64,000 nucleotides of DNA from Streptomyces phaeolivaceus (lineage in GTDB: Bacteria > Actinomycetota > Actinomycetes > Streptomycetales > Streptomycetaceae): positions 7,626,001 through 7,690,000 of the forward strand of contig NZ_CP045096.1 of NCBI RefSeq assembly GCF_009184865.1. The letters run 5' to 3'. This document shows, in pieces, positions 26,672 to 35,864 of this stretch. The stretch's first letter is position 1. Every line of letters begins with the position of its first letter. The notes beneath the pieces are model-generated. The model made no database searches and was not told the DNA's origin. It saw only the letters and a program-made list of their open reading frames with translations. A program made the translations under genes and the position numbers.

Positions 26672-26872
26672 ATGGCAAAGGCGCTTCTCGGTTACGTCGG
26701 CGGCTCCGATCCGCGACTCCTCGCCGAGATGCGACGGCTCCAGCAGCGCGTCCAGGACCTGGAATCCGAACTCGGACGAATCCAGGCGGAGAACGACGCG
26801 CTGACGGCTGCCGCTTCTCACGACTCGCTCATGGAGCTCGACGCACACCAGGCGGAGCCTGCGCTCACCTGA
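26672..26872 (+). CDS. Small conserved-looking coiled-coil protein (66 aa)
   Basis: A 66-residue protein starting MAKALLGYVGGSDPRLLAEM. Residues 12-45 follow a heptad pattern (RLLAEMRRLQQRVQDLESEL, then GRIQAENDALTAAA), so it should form a parallel coiled coil. The N-terminal GYVGGSDPRL part is not a signal peptide. GGAGG lies about 10 bases upstream of the ATG, and a strong terminator follows at 26944, so it is an independent small transcript. From memory similar proteins sit before smc in other streptomycetes. Function unknown; a dimeric adaptor or regulator is plausible. Confidence 0.75.
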   Translation: MAKALLGYVGGSDPRLLAEMRRLQQRVQDLESELGRIQAENDALTAAASHDSLMELDAHQAEPALT

Positions 26873-26943
26873 TCACTGCATCGCACCACGACAGACAGCA
26901 GTGGTTGGGCTGCCCGTATCAACCGCTAAGTTGTCAGATCTGC

Positions 26944-26976
26944 AAGGGACGCCTTCTCTAGAGGCGTCCCTTCTTT
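26944..26976 (+). terminator. Strong Rho-independent terminator
   Basis: AAGGGACGCC (26944-26953) pairs perfectly with GGCGTCCCTT (26963-26972) around a 9-base loop and runs into a T-rich tract. It ends the small coiled-coil transcript about 70 bases after its stop and insulates smc. Confidence 0.9.
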
Positions 26977-27096
26977 CTTTCCCCCGAACCCCCGCGTTCT
27001 CGTCACACTCTTCAACGTCTGATGTGCCCTGCACGTTCATGGGTGAAACCGCGCGTTCATGGAGTGGGACAAGGCCGGAAGGTAGAGTCCAGCGCC

Positions 27097-30000
27097 GTGC
27101 ACCTCAAGGCCCTGACCCTGCGCGGGTTCAAATCGTTCGCCTCGGCGACCACGCTCCGGTTCGAACCGGGCATCACGTGTGTCGTCGGACCGAACGGTTC
27201 GGGCAAGTCCAATGTCGTGGACGCGCTCAGCTGGGTCATGGGCGAGCAGGGCGCGAAGTCGCTGCGCGGCGGCAAGATGGAGGACGTCATCTTCGCCGGC
27301 ACCACCGGGCGCCCCCCGCTCGGCCGCGCCGAGGTCTCCCTGACCATCGACAACTCCGACGGCGCCCTCCCCATCGAGTACTCCGAGGTCACCATCACGC
27401 GGATCATGTTCCGCAACGGCGGCAGCGAGTACCAGATCAACGGCGACACCTGCCGTCTCCTCGACATCCAGGACCTGCTCTCCGACTCCGGCATCGGCCG
27501 CGAGATGCACGTCATCGTCGGCCAGGGCCAACTCGACTCCGTCCTGCACGCCGACCCCATGGGCCGCCGCGCGTTCATCGAGGAGGCCGCCGGAGTCCTC
27601 AAGCACCGCAAGCGCAAGGAGAAGGCGCTCCGCAAACTCGACGCCATGCAGGCCAACCTGGCCCGCGTCCAGGACCTCACCGACGAACTCCGCCGCCAGC
27701 TCAAGCCGCTGGGCCGGCAGGCCGCCGTCGCCCGCCGGGCCGCCGCCATCCAGGCGGACCTGCGCGACGCCCGTCTGCGCCTGCTCGCCGACGACCTCGT
27801 ACGGCTCCACTCCGCGCTGCGCACCGAGGTCGCCGACGAGGCCGCGCTGAAGCAGCGCAAGGAGGCGGCCGAGACCGAGCTGAAGAAGGCACTCCACCGG
27901 GAGGCCGACCTGGAGGGCGAGGTACGCCGCCTCACCCCGCGCCTCCAGCGCGCCCAGGAGACCTGGTACGAACTGTCGCAGCTCGCCGAACGGGTACGCG
28001 GCACGATCTCCCTGGCCGACGCCCGGGTCAAGAGCGCCACCTCCGCGCCCCCCGACGAGCGCCGGGGCCGCGACCCGGAGGACATGGAACGCGAGGCCGC
28101 CCGCATCCGCGAACAGGAGGCGGAGCTGGAGGCGGCTCTCGAAGCCGCCGAGCGGGCGTTGGAGGACACGGTCGAGCACCGGGCCGAGCTGGAGCGCCAA
28201 CTGACCGTCGAGGAACGCCGGCTGAAGGACGTCGCCCGTTCCATCGCCGACCGCCGCGAGAGCCTCGCCCGGCTGGGCGGCCAGGTCAACGCCGCCCGCT
28301 CCCGCGCAGCCTCCGCCCAGGCCGAGATCGACCGACTCGCAGCCGCCCGGGACGAGGCACGGGACCGTGCCGTCGCCGCCCAGGAGGAGTACGAGGCACT
28401 GAAGGCCGAGGTCGACGGCCTCGACGCCGACGACTCCGAACTCGCCGAGCGGCACGACGCCGCGAAACGCGCCCTGGCCGAGGCCGAGTCCGCCCACGCC
28501 GCCGCCCGCGAGGCCACCACCACCGCCGAACGTCGCCGCGCCGCCACCCAGGCCCGCCACGAGGCCCTCGCCCTGGGCCTGCGCCGCAAGGACGGCACGG
28601 GCGCGCTGCTCACCGCGAAGGACCGCCTCGGCGGCGTACTGGGCCCGGCGGCCGAACTCCTGACGATCACCCCGGGCCACGAGGTCGCCCTCGCGGCGGC
28701 CTTCGGCGCGGCGGCGGACGCGATCGCGGTGACCTCACCGTCCGCGGCGGCGGAGGCGATCCGGCTGCTGCGCAAGCAGGACGCCGGACGAGCGGCGCTG
28801 TTGACCGCGGGAGGGCTGGAGGACCCGACGCCGGATCCCTCGGCCGAGCCCCGAAGGGGCGCGGGGAACCGCGCGACCAGCCACGACGGACCCGCGGACG
28901 AACAACGGCCCCACCCGGGGATTCCCGCGGAGCGCCTGGTCCGGGCCCCCTCCGACCTCACCCCCGCCGTCCGCCGCCTCCTCCACCGCATCGTCGTGGT
29001 CGACACCCTCGAAGCCGCCGAGGCCCTCGTCTACGCCCGCCCCGACCTCACCGCGGTCACCGCCGAAGGCGACCTGCTCGGGGCCCACTTCGCCCACGGC
29101 GGCTCCGCCGGCGCGCCGAGCCTGCTGGAGGTGCAGGCCTCCGTCGACGAGGCCGCGGCCGAGCTGGAGGAACTGGCCGTACGGTGCGAGGAGTTGGCCG
29201 AGGCCCAGGAGCGCGCGGTCGGGCTGCGCCGGGAACGGGCCGGACTCGTGGAGGAGCTGGGCGAGCGGCGCCGGGCGGCCGAGCGGGAGAAGTCCGCCGT
29301 CGCCCAGCAGCTCGGGCGGCTGGGCGGGCAGGCGCGGGGCGCCGCCGGGGAGGCCGAGCGGTCCACGGCCGCCGCCGCCCGCGCCCAGGAGGCGCTCGAC
29401 CGGGCCGTACAGGAGGCCGAGGAGCTGGCCGAACGGCTCGCGGTGGCCGAGGAGATGCCCGTCGAGGAGGAGCCGGACACCTTCGTACGGGATCGGCTCG
29501 CGGCGGACGGGGCCAACGCGCGGCAGACCGAGATGGAGGCGCGGCTCCAGGTGCGGACGCACGAGGAGCGTGTGAAGGGGCTCGCGGGGCGTGCCGACTC
29601 GCTCGACCGGGCCGCGCGCGCCGAGCGCGAGGCGCGGGCGCGCGCCGAACAGCGCCGGGCGCGGCTGCGGCACGAGGCGGCCGTGGCCGAGGCCGTCGGC
29701 TCCGGCGCCCGGCAGCTGCTCCTGCACGTCGAGGTCTCCCTCGCCCGCGCGGACGAGGAACGCACCGCCGCCGACGCCGCCAAGGCCCGCCGGGAGCGGG
29801 AACTCGCCGAGGCCCGCGGCGAGGGGCGCGACCTCAAGGCCGAGCTGGACAAACTGACCGACTCCGTCCACCGGGGCGAGGTGCTCGGTGCCGAGAAGCG
29901 GATGCGGATCGAGCAGCTGGAGACCAAGGCGCTGGAGGAGCTGGGCGTCGAACCGGAGGGGCTGATCGCGGAGTACGGGCCCGACCAGCTCGTACCGCCG

Positions 30001-30717
30001 TCGCCATCGGCCGAGGGTGAGGAGCTGCCGGAGGACCCGGAGCATCCCCGTAACCAGCCGAAGACGTTCCACCGGGCCGAGCAGGAGAAGCGGCTCAGGG
30101 CGGCCGAGCGGGCGTACCAGCAGCTCGGGAAGGTCAATCCGCTGGCCCTTGAGGAGTTCGCGGCGCTGGAGGAGCGGCACAAGTTCCTCAGCGAGCAGCT
30201 GGAGGACCTGAAGAAGACCCGCGCCGATCTGCTCCAGGTGGTGAAGGAGGTCGACGAACGGGTCGAGCAGGTCTTCACCGAGGCCTTCTGGGACACCGCA
30301 CGCGAGTTCGAGGGTGTCTTCGGCAGGCTCTTCCCCGGCGGCGAGGGACGACTCATCCTCACCGACCCGGACAACATGCTCACCACCGGTGTCGACGTCG
30401 AGGCCCGGCCGCCGGGCAAGAAGGTCAAGCGGCTGTCGCTGCTCTCCGGCGGGGAGCGTTCGCTGACCGCCGTCGCCATGCTGGTGTCGATCTTCAAGGC
30501 GCGGCCCAGCCCGTTCTATGTGATGGACGAGGTCGAGGCGGCGCTCGACGACACCAATCTGCAGCGGCTGATCCGGATCATGCAGGAGCTGCAGGAGGCC
30601 TCCCAGCTGATCGTGATCACCCACCAGAAGCGGACCATGGAGGTCGCCGACGCGCTGTACGGCGTCTCCATGCAGGGCGACGGCGTCTCGAAGGTGATCA
30701 GCCAGCGGCTGCGTTAG
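27097..30717 (+). CDS. smc: Chromosome segregation ATPase SMC
   Basis: A 1206-aa condensin ATPase that compacts and separates chromosomes, important in Streptomyces spore formation. The N-terminal head has Walker A GPNGSGKSNV (residues 31-40) and the SDSGIGREMHVIVGQGQLD segment. Two long Glu/Ala/Arg-rich coiled coils flank a hinge at about residues 500-680. The C-terminal head carries the ABC signature LSGGERSL (about 1116-1123) and Walker B FYVMDEVEAALDD (from 1140). GTG 27097 matches the usual VHLKALTLRGFKSF. The hinge contains a proline-rich insert encoded by a copy of the genomic GC-rich repeat (28852-28900). ScpA and ScpB genes are not in this window. Confidence 0.97.
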   Translation: MHLKALTLRGFKSFASATTLRFEPGITCVVGPNGSGKSNVVDALSWVMGEQGAKSLRGGKMEDVIFAGTTGRPPLGRAEVSLTIDNSDGALPIEYSEVTITRIMFRNGGSEYQINGDTCRLLDIQDLLSDSGIGREMHVIVGQGQLDSVLHADPMGRRAFIEEAAGVLKHRKRKEKALRKLDAMQANLARVQDLTDELRRQLKPLGRQAAVARRAAAIQADLRDARLRLLADDLVRLHSALRTEVADEAALKQRKEAAETELKKALHREADLEGEVRRLTPRLQRAQETWYELSQLAERVRGTISLADARVKSATSAPPDERRGRDPEDMEREAARIREQEAELEAALEAAERALEDTVEHRAELERQLTVEERRLKDVARSIADRRESLARLGGQVNAARSRAASAQAEIDRLAAARDEARDRAVAAQEEYEALKAEVDGLDADDSELAERHDAAKRALAEAESAHAAAREATTTAERRRAATQARHEALALGLRRKDGTGALLTAKDRLGGVLGPAAELLTITPGHEVALAAAFGAAADAIAVTSPSAAAEAIRLLRKQDAGRAALLTAGGLEDPTPDPSAEPRRGAGNRATSHDGPADEQRPHPGIPAERLVRAPSDLTPAVRRLLHRIVVVDTLEAAEALVYARPDLTAVTAEGDLLGAHFAHGGSAGAPSLLEVQASVDEAAAELEELAVRCEELAEAQERAVGLRRERAGLVEELGERRRAAEREKSAVAQQLGRLGGQARGAAGEAERSTAAAARAQEALDRAVQEAEELAERLAVAEEMPVEEEPDTFVRDRLAADGANARQTEMEARLQVRTHEERVKGLAGRADSLDRAARAEREARARAEQRRARLRHEAAVAEAVGSGARQLLLHVEVSLARADEERTAADAAKARRERELAEARGEGRDLKAELDKLTDSVHRGEVLGAEKRMRIEQLETKALEELGVEPEGLIAEYGPDQLVPPSPSAEGEELPEDPEHPRNQPKTFHRAEQEKRLRAAERAYQQLGKVNPLALEEFAALEERHKFLSEQLEDLKKTRADLLQVVKEVDERVEQVFTEAFWDTAREFEGVFGRLFPGGEGRLILTDPDNMLTTGVDVEARPPGKKVKRLSLLSGGERSLTAVAMLVSIFKARPSPFYVMDEVEAALDDTNLQRLIRIMQELQEASQLIVITHQKRTMEVADALYGVSMQGDGVSKVISQRLR
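28852..28900 (+). repeat. Copy of the intergenic GC-rich repeat translated inside smc
   Basis: CGAAGGGGCGCGGGGAACCGCGCGACCAGCCACGACGG matches the arm of the repeat at 23341-23375 almost base for base over AGGGGCGCGGGGAAC-GCGCGACCAGCC. It is in frame and encodes RRGAGNRATSHDGP at about residues 586-600 of SMC, within a proline-rich loop of the hinge region. Confidence 0.8.
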
Positions 30718-30809
30718 GCGTTCCCGAGCGCGGGTAGGCGGGGCTGGTCCAGCAGATCATCAGGCCCGTTCCCCCGAGATCGGCGACGTGCCCGCCGAGG
30801 AGTACAGAC

Positions 30810-32225
30810 GTGACCAGCACAGCGCAGCCCAGGGCAGGAGCTCGTGGCGCCCAGCCCGAACATCTCTCGCACGTGATCTTCATCGCGGCGGCGGCCGCGA
30901 TGGGCGGCTTCCTCTTCGGCTACGACAGTGCCGTGATCAACGGCGCCGTCGAAGCCATCCGGCACCGCTACGACATCGGCTCCACGGCCCTGGCACAGGT
31001 CATCGCCATCGCCCTCGTCGGCTGCGCCGTCGGCGCGGCCACGGCCGGCCGGATCGCCGACCGCATCGGCCGTATCAGGTGCATGCAGATCGCGGCGGCC
31101 CTCTTCACGGTCAGCGCCGTCGGCTCCGCGCTCCCCTTCGCGCTGTGGGACCTCGCCTTCTGGCGGATCGTCGGCGGCTTTGCCATCGGCATGGCGTCCG
31201 TCATCGGCCCCGCCTACATCGCCGAGGTCGCCCCGCCCGCCTACCGGGGGCGGCTCGGCTCGTTCCAGCAGGCCGCGATCGTCGTCGGTATCGCCATCTC
31301 CCAGCTGGTCAACTGGGGCATCCTCAACGCCGCCGACGGCGACCAGCGCGGTGAACTGCTGGGCCTGGAGGCCTGGCAGATCATGCTCGGCGTCATGGTC
31401 GTCCCGGCCGTGCTGTACGGCCTGCTCTCCTTCGCGATCCCCGAGTCCCCGCGCTTCCTGATCTCCGTCGGCAAGCGCGAGCGCGCCCGTGAGGTGCTCG
31501 CCGAGGTCGAGGGCGACGGCGCCGACCTGGACGCCCGGGTCGCCGAGATCGAGTCCGCGACGCACAGCGAGCACACGTCGACGTTCAAGGACCTGCTCGG
31601 CGGCAGCTTCCTCTTCAAGCCGATCGTCTGGATCGGTATCGGCCTGTCGGTCTTCCAGCAGTTCGTCGGCATCAACGTCGCCTTCTACTACTCCGCGACG
31701 CTCTGGCAGTCCGTCGGTGTCGACCCGGCCGCGTCGTTCTTCTACTCCTTCACGACCTCGATCATCAACATCGTCGGCACCGTCATCGCGATGATCTTCG
31801 TGGACCGGATCGGCCGCAAGCCGCTCGCTCTCATCGGCTCCGTCGGCATGGTCGTCGGCCTCGCCCTGGAGGCCTGGGCCTTCTCCTTCGACCTGGTCGA
31901 CGGCAGGCTCCCCGCCACCCAGGGCTGGGTCGCCCTGATCGCCGCCCATGCCTTCGTCCTCTTCTTCGCCCTCTCCTGGGGCGTCGTCGTCTGGGTCATG
32001 CTCGGCGAGATGTTCCCGAACCGGATCCGCGCCGCCGCCCTGGGCGTGGCCGCCTCCGCGCAGTGGATCGCCAACTGGGCCATCACCGCGAGCTTCCCGT
32101 CCCTCGCCGACCGGAACCTCTCCGTGACGTACCTGATCTACACGGTCTTCGCCGCGCTCTCCATCCCCTTCGTCCTCAGGTTCGTGAAGGAGACGAAGGG
32201 CAAGTCGCTGGAGGAGATGGGCTAG
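30810..32225 (+). CDS. MFS sugar transporter (GlcP-like glucose permease)
   Basis: A 471-aa, 12-helix permease of the sugar porter family. Family marks are GGFLFGYDSAVINGAV in helix 1, GRIADRIGRIR between helices 2 and 3, PESPRFL after helix 6, QQFVGINVAFYYS in helix 7, VDRIGRKPLALIG, and PETKGK-like KETKGKSLEEMG at the C-terminus. It probably imports glucose or another hexose by proton symport; the position after smc is that of glcP in S. coelicolor, from memory. The GTG at 30810 is preceded by GAGGAG. The QQFVGIN motif is typical for hexose carriers. Confidence 0.88.
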   Translation: MTSTAQPRAGARGAQPEHLSHVIFIAAAAAMGGFLFGYDSAVINGAVEAIRHRYDIGSTALAQVIAIALVGCAVGAATAGRIADRIGRIRCMQIAAALFTVSAVGSALPFALWDLAFWRIVGGFAIGMASVIGPAYIAEVAPPAYRGRLGSFQQAAIVVGIAISQLVNWGILNAADGDQRGELLGLEAWQIMLGVMVVPAVLYGLLSFAIPESPRFLISVGKRERAREVLAEVEGDGADLDARVAEIESATHSEHTSTFKDLLGGSFLFKPIVWIGIGLSVFQQFVGINVAFYYSATLWQSVGVDPAASFFYSFTTSIINIVGTVIAMIFVDRIGRKPLALIGSVGMVVGLALEAWAFSFDLVDGRLPATQGWVALIAAHAFVLFFALSWGVVVWVMLGEMFPNRIRAAALGVAASAQWIANWAITASFPSLADRNLSVTYLIYTVFAALSIPFVLRFVKETKGKSLEEMG

Positions 32226-32367
32226 CCCATGGCTAGCCCGTCCGCACCGCAGGCCCGCACCGCCCGCGAGGTCCGGCCCGCCCGCACCGCCCGGCCCGCC
32301 GTCCCGTCCCGACCGCCGAGCGGGCCGGGACGGCGGGACGCCGAGGGGTTGGCGCCAGGGGCGAGGG

Positions 32368-33339
32368 TCAGCCGTCGAGGCGCGGCAGCACCTGCTCGGC
32401 GAACAGCCGCAGCCCGCGCCACCCCTCCTCGACCGGCATCCCACCGGCCAGCGGATGCAGGACGTAGTTGTCCAGACCCAGCGCCACACACTCGTCCGGC
32501 GTGACGATCCGGTACACCCCCTCCGCACGCAGCTCCGCCACCGTCGCCGCCCCCGACCGCACCGCCGACCGGATACCGGCCGACTGCCAGGAGGCGTACG
32601 TTCGCGCCTCGTGCAGGAAATGCCCGCCGTACTCTGCCCACGCCCGGTCCGGATCCTCCGCCACGTGCAGCAACGGCGTCTCGGCGGCCGGCATCATCGT
32701 CCAGCCCTCGGTGCCGTACTCGACCAGCCGCTCCTTGTAGTACGCCTCCAGCTCCGGCAGATGCGCGCTCGGGAAGAACGGCAGCCCGAGGCGGGCCGCC
32801 CGGCGGGCCGCGGCCTTCGAGGAACCGCCGACCAGCAGCAGCGGATGCGGCTCGGTTCCCGGACGCGGGGTGACCCGGACCGTGCGCCCCCGATACGCGA
32901 ACGGCTCACCGGTCCACGCCCGCAGCAGCGTCTCCAGCACCTCGTCCTGGAGTCTGCCGCGCCCCTTCCAGTCCACGTCGAACTGCGCGTACTCCTCCGG
33001 CCGGTACCCGATCCCGGCCACCGTCACCAGCCGTCCGCCGCTCAGCAGATCCAGTACGGCGATGTCCTCGGCCAGCCGCAGCGGGTCGTGCAGCGGCCCG
33101 ATCACCGCCGACACCGTCACCGCGATCCGCTTCGTCGCCCCGAACACCGCTCCCGCGAAGACGAACGGCGACGGCAGCCAGTTGTTCTCGACGCCGTGGT
33201 GCTCCTCCGTCTGCACGGTGGAGAGGCCCCGCTCATCGGCGTACGCGGCCATCTCGACGGCGGCCCGGTAGCGGGCCCGGAGCGAGGCGGGCGTGGCACC
33301 GGGCTCGACCAGATTGAAACGGACGACCGTGACGGGCAT
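32368..33339 (-). CDS. LLM-class (luciferase-like) flavin-dependent oxidoreductase
   Basis: A 323-aa TIM-barrel monooxygenase-like protein. EHHGVENNWLPSPFVFAGAV, LRLAEDIAVLDLLSGGRLVT and GIGYRPEEYAQFDVDWKGRG are standard bacterial luciferase-family blocks, and PLLLVGGSSKAAARRAARLG follows. The flavin may be FMN or coenzyme F420; cofC at the left end shows that F420 is made here, but the choice is not decided by the sequence. The ATG at 33339 has GGGGG upstream. The gene is convergent with the sugar transporter and divergent from ftsY. Confidence 0.88.
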   Translation of the reverse strand: MPVTVVRFNLVEPGATPASLRARYRAAVEMAAYADERGLSTVQTEEHHGVENNWLPSPFVFAGAVFGATKRIAVTVSAVIGPLHDPLRLAEDIAVLDLLSGGRLVTVAGIGYRPEEYAQFDVDWKGRGRLQDEVLETLLRAWTGEPFAYRGRTVRVTPRPGTEPHPLLLVGGSSKAAARRAARLGLPFFPSAHLPELEAYYKERLVEYGTEGWTMMPAAETPLLHVAEDPDRAWAEYGGHFLHEARTYASWQSAGIRSAVRSGAATVAELRAEGVYRIVTPDECVALGLDNYVLHPLAGGMPVEEGWRGLRLFAEQVLPRLDG

Positions 33340-33475
33340 GGGGGACCCCCTTCGGGCGGCTGTGGAGGGGGACGGTAGCTGACGGGGCATCAGGTGGCCA
33401 GGGATGCGGAAGGCCCGTGTGGCCCCGTACGGCGATCGAACGCGGCGCGGGGCGGTCCCGCATACTGGTCGGGTT

Positions 33476-34675
33476 ATGGAACTCATCCTTGCTGTAGTCA
33501 TCGCCGTGGTCGTGCTCGGCGTGCTGGGCGGGCTCGTCGTAGGCAGCCGCAGGAAGAAGCCGCTGCCCCCGGCGCCCCCCACGACACCCGACATCACCGC
33601 ACCTCCGGCCGAGCCGCATGTCGGCGACGAGGCCGAGACACTGCGCGACGAACCGCGCCGCACGATCGAGGAGGTGGACCTCCCGGACGGCTCGGCGTCG
33701 GCGCCCGTGGCCGTCGAGGAACCGCCCGCCGCCCCCGAGATCGAGATCCCGGAACCGACCGCCGGCCGTCTGGTACGGCTGCGCGCCCGGCTCTCCCGCT
33801 CGCAGAACGCGCTCGGCAAGGGGCTGCTCACGCTGCTCTCGCGCGAGCACCTCGACGACGACACCTGGGAGGAGATCGAGGACACCCTCCTCACCGCCGA
33901 CGTCGGCGTCCAGCCCACCCAGGAGCTGGTCGAGCGGCTGCGCGAGCGCGTGAAGGTCCTCGGCACCCGCACCCCGGCCGAGCTGCGCGCCCTGCTGCGC
34001 GAGGAACTGCTGACGATCCTCGTCCCCGAGTTCGACCGCGAGGTCAACACCGACTCGCCGCTCGACACCCCGGGCATCGTGATGGTCGTCGGTGTCAACG
34101 GCACCGGGAAGACCACCACCACCGGCAAGCTCGCCCGGGTGCTCGTCGCCGACGGCAAGAACGTCGTCCTCGGTGCCGCAGACACCTTCCGGGCCGCCGC
34201 CGCCGACCAGCTGCAGACCTGGGGCGAACGGGTCGGCGCCCGTACCGTGCGCGGCCCCGAGGGCGGCGACCCGGCGTCCATCGCCTTCGACGCCGTCAAG
34301 GAGGGCATCGAGGAGGGCGCCGACGTCGTCCTCATCGACACCGCCGGCCGACTGCACACCAAGACCGGCCTCATGGACGAGCTGGGCAAGGTCAAGCGCG
34401 TCGTCGAGAAGCACGCGCCGCTGGACGAGATCCTGCTCGTCCTCGACGCCACCACCGGTCAGAACGGTCTCGTCCAGGCCCGCGTCTTCGCCGAGGTCGT
34501 CGACATCACCGGCATCGTCCTGACCAAGCTCGACGGCACCGCCAAGGGCGGCATCGTCATCGCCGTCCAACGCGAGCTGGGCGTCCCCGTGAAGCTGGTC
34601 GGTCTGGGGGAGGGCGCCGACGATCTGGCGCCGTTCGAGCCGGAGGCGTTCGTGGATGCGCTTATCGGCGACTGA
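33476..34675 (+). CDS. ftsY: Signal recognition particle receptor FtsY
   Basis: A 399-aa GTPase that receives SRP-bound ribosomes at the membrane. A single N-terminal helix MELILAVVIAVVVLGVLGGL (residues 1-20) anchors it directly, followed by an acidic Pro/Glu-rich A domain (25-95). The NG domain follows: P-loop GVNGTGKTTTTGKLA (206-220), ADTFRAAAADQL, DTAGRLHTKTGLMDELGKVK and TKLDGTAKGG. It pairs with ffh encoded at 42956. The transmembrane anchor is the actinobacterial style of FtsY, unlike the amphipathic E. coli form. Confidence 0.96.
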   Translation: MELILAVVIAVVVLGVLGGLVVGSRRKKPLPPAPPTTPDITAPPAEPHVGDEAETLRDEPRRTIEEVDLPDGSASAPVAVEEPPAAPEIEIPEPTAGRLVRLRARLSRSQNALGKGLLTLLSREHLDDDTWEEIEDTLLTADVGVQPTQELVERLRERVKVLGTRTPAELRALLREELLTILVPEFDREVNTDSPLDTPGIVMVVGVNGTGKTTTTGKLARVLVADGKNVVLGAADTFRAAAADQLQTWGERVGARTVRGPEGGDPASIAFDAVKEGIEEGADVVLIDTAGRLHTKTGLMDELGKVKRVVEKHAPLDEILLVLDATTGQNGLVQARVFAEVVDITGIVLTKLDGTAKGGIVIAVQRELGVPVKLVGLGEGADDLAPFEPEAFVDALIGD

Positions 34676-34678
34676 TCG

Positions 34679-34702
34679 GCGCCTACGGAGATCCGTAGGC
34701 GC
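34679..34702. terminator. Hairpin terminator after ftsY
   Basis: GCGCCTACGG (34679-34688) and CCGTAGGCGC (34693-34702) form a perfect 10-bp stem with an AGAT loop, starting 4 bases after the ftsY stop. A second imperfect stem (GAAGCGCCC with GGGCGCTTC, about 34719-34756) follows and may serve the convergent gene. Neither has a long T-run, as is common in Streptomyces. Confidence 0.6.
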
Positions 34703-34780
34703 GACAAGAGGCGGTACGAGAAGCGCCCACCCCGAGGTCCAGTGGGGGCGGGCGCTTCGCCGTCTCTGCTTCTGCTGCTT

Positions 34781-35437
34781 CTACGCCCGCGACCGGTGGG
34801 CCACATACGCCAGCGTCCCCAGCAGCAGCCGTGCGGCCGGTGGCTTCGTCGCCGAGTCGAGGGCGGGGGAGCGGAGCCAGCGGACCGGGCCGAGGCCGCC
34901 GCGGTCGGAGGGCGGGGCGGTGACATGGCTGCCGGGGCCGAGGCCGCGCAGATCGAGCGCGGAGGGGTCGTCCCAGCCCATGCGGTAGAGCAGGGTGGAC
35001 AGCTCGGCGACCGAACCAGGGGCGACGAGGAAGTGGGCGCGGCCCTCGGGGGTGGCCATCACGGGGCCGACGGGCAGACCCATCCGTTCGAGCCGGACCA
35101 GTGCGTGGCGGCCCGCCGACTCGGCGACCTCGATCACGTCGAAGGCGCGGCCCACCGGCAGCATCACGGCGGCGCCGGGGAACTCGGACCAGGCCTCGGT
35201 CACCTCGTCGAGGGTCGCTCCGGCGCGGACCGGAGGCGCGAAGTCGAGCGGATGCGCGCCGGGCGCGGAACAGGTGCTCCGGCCGCACGAGCACGCGCCC
35301 GAGGCCGTCCGCGCGCCGGGGACGACGTCCCACCCCCAGAGGCCGGTGAACTCGGCCACGGCCGTGCATTCCGAGGAACGGCCGCGCCGACGTGTGCCGG
35401 ATCGCATCTCCCGGATGCCGCCGATCGTGAAGCCCAT
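34781..35437 (-). CDS. Bifunctional DNA primase/polymerase (Prim-Pol) N-terminal-type domain protein
   Basis: A 218-aa protein resembling the N-terminal domain of actinobacterial primase-polymerases: EFTGLWGWDVVPGART near residues 29-44, then a cysteine cluster ACSCGRSTCSAPGAHPLDFAP, and LPVGRAFDVIEVAESAGRHA in the centre. No helicase or polymerase partner domain is attached. The acidic catalytic pair expected of an active polymerase (DxD/DxE) is not clear, since the region reads FDVIEVAE. Expression and role are unknown. ATG 35437 is chosen because GGAGGGGG precedes it. From memory, a gene of this kind lies between ftsY and nsdA in S. coelicolor. Confidence 0.7.
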   Translation of the reverse strand: MGFTIGGIREMRSGTRRRGRSSECTAVAEFTGLWGWDVVPGARTASGACSCGRSTCSAPGAHPLDFAPPVRAGATLDEVTEAWSEFPGAAVMLPVGRAFDVIEVAESAGRHALVRLERMGLPVGPVMATPEGRAHFLVAPGSVAELSTLLYRMGWDDPSALDLRGLGPGSHVTAPPSDRGGLGPVRWLRSPALDSATKPPAARLLLGTLAYVAHRSRA

Positions 35438-35864
35438 GCCCCCTCCAACGGGTCCAGCGCGCCGGTGGTTACGCGACGGAGTCGGAATGCGACGCTCTGC
35501 TTCCGCATGGGCGGCGCACTCCGGCGTCACGGGTGGCGTGGTCGGCGACGCGCGCCCCTGAACGCATCGCTCCGCCCACTCCCGGCCGTCATGTGTCAAG
35601 TGAATCGCGGACCGGGGACCGTTAGTTCATTCGAAGGGGTGGCGAATGGTGGCGTTTCTGGAATCACCGTGGCCGGACGCGTGATCGTAGGATTACTTTG
35701 AGTGCACGGGACCTGGGGACGTATGCGCTCGTGGGTATGCCGGAGGCAAGTCGTCTTTCCGTTCGATGGGTGACAAGGGTCGGACGTACGGCGTGGTAAC
35801 CGGCATTCTGGTAGGGCTTGGCGCACACAGCGCAACAGGTGGTTTCAGGGATGGGGGCGTTCCA
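35438..35864. other. 427-base gene-free region upstream of nsdA
   Basis: The first third is GC-rich and holds the promoter side of the Prim-Pol gene. The part from about 35600 is AT-richer, with TAGGAT at about 35688 as a possible -10 for nsdA. An ATG at 35766 is in frame with nsdA but has no ribosome-binding site, and the intervening codons are not GC3-rich. Nothing else was recognised. Confidence 0.4.

Noticed and set aside
28735..30624. A 629-codon minus-strand frame opposite smc
   Set aside because: High GC makes long antisense frames in Streptomyces. Composition is Leu/Gly/Arg-rich without motifs, and smc is unambiguous.
34679..34756. Attachment-site-like duplicated stem sequences near ftsY
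   Set aside because: The sequences are inverted, not direct, repeats and fit terminators of the two convergent genes. No integrase gene is present.
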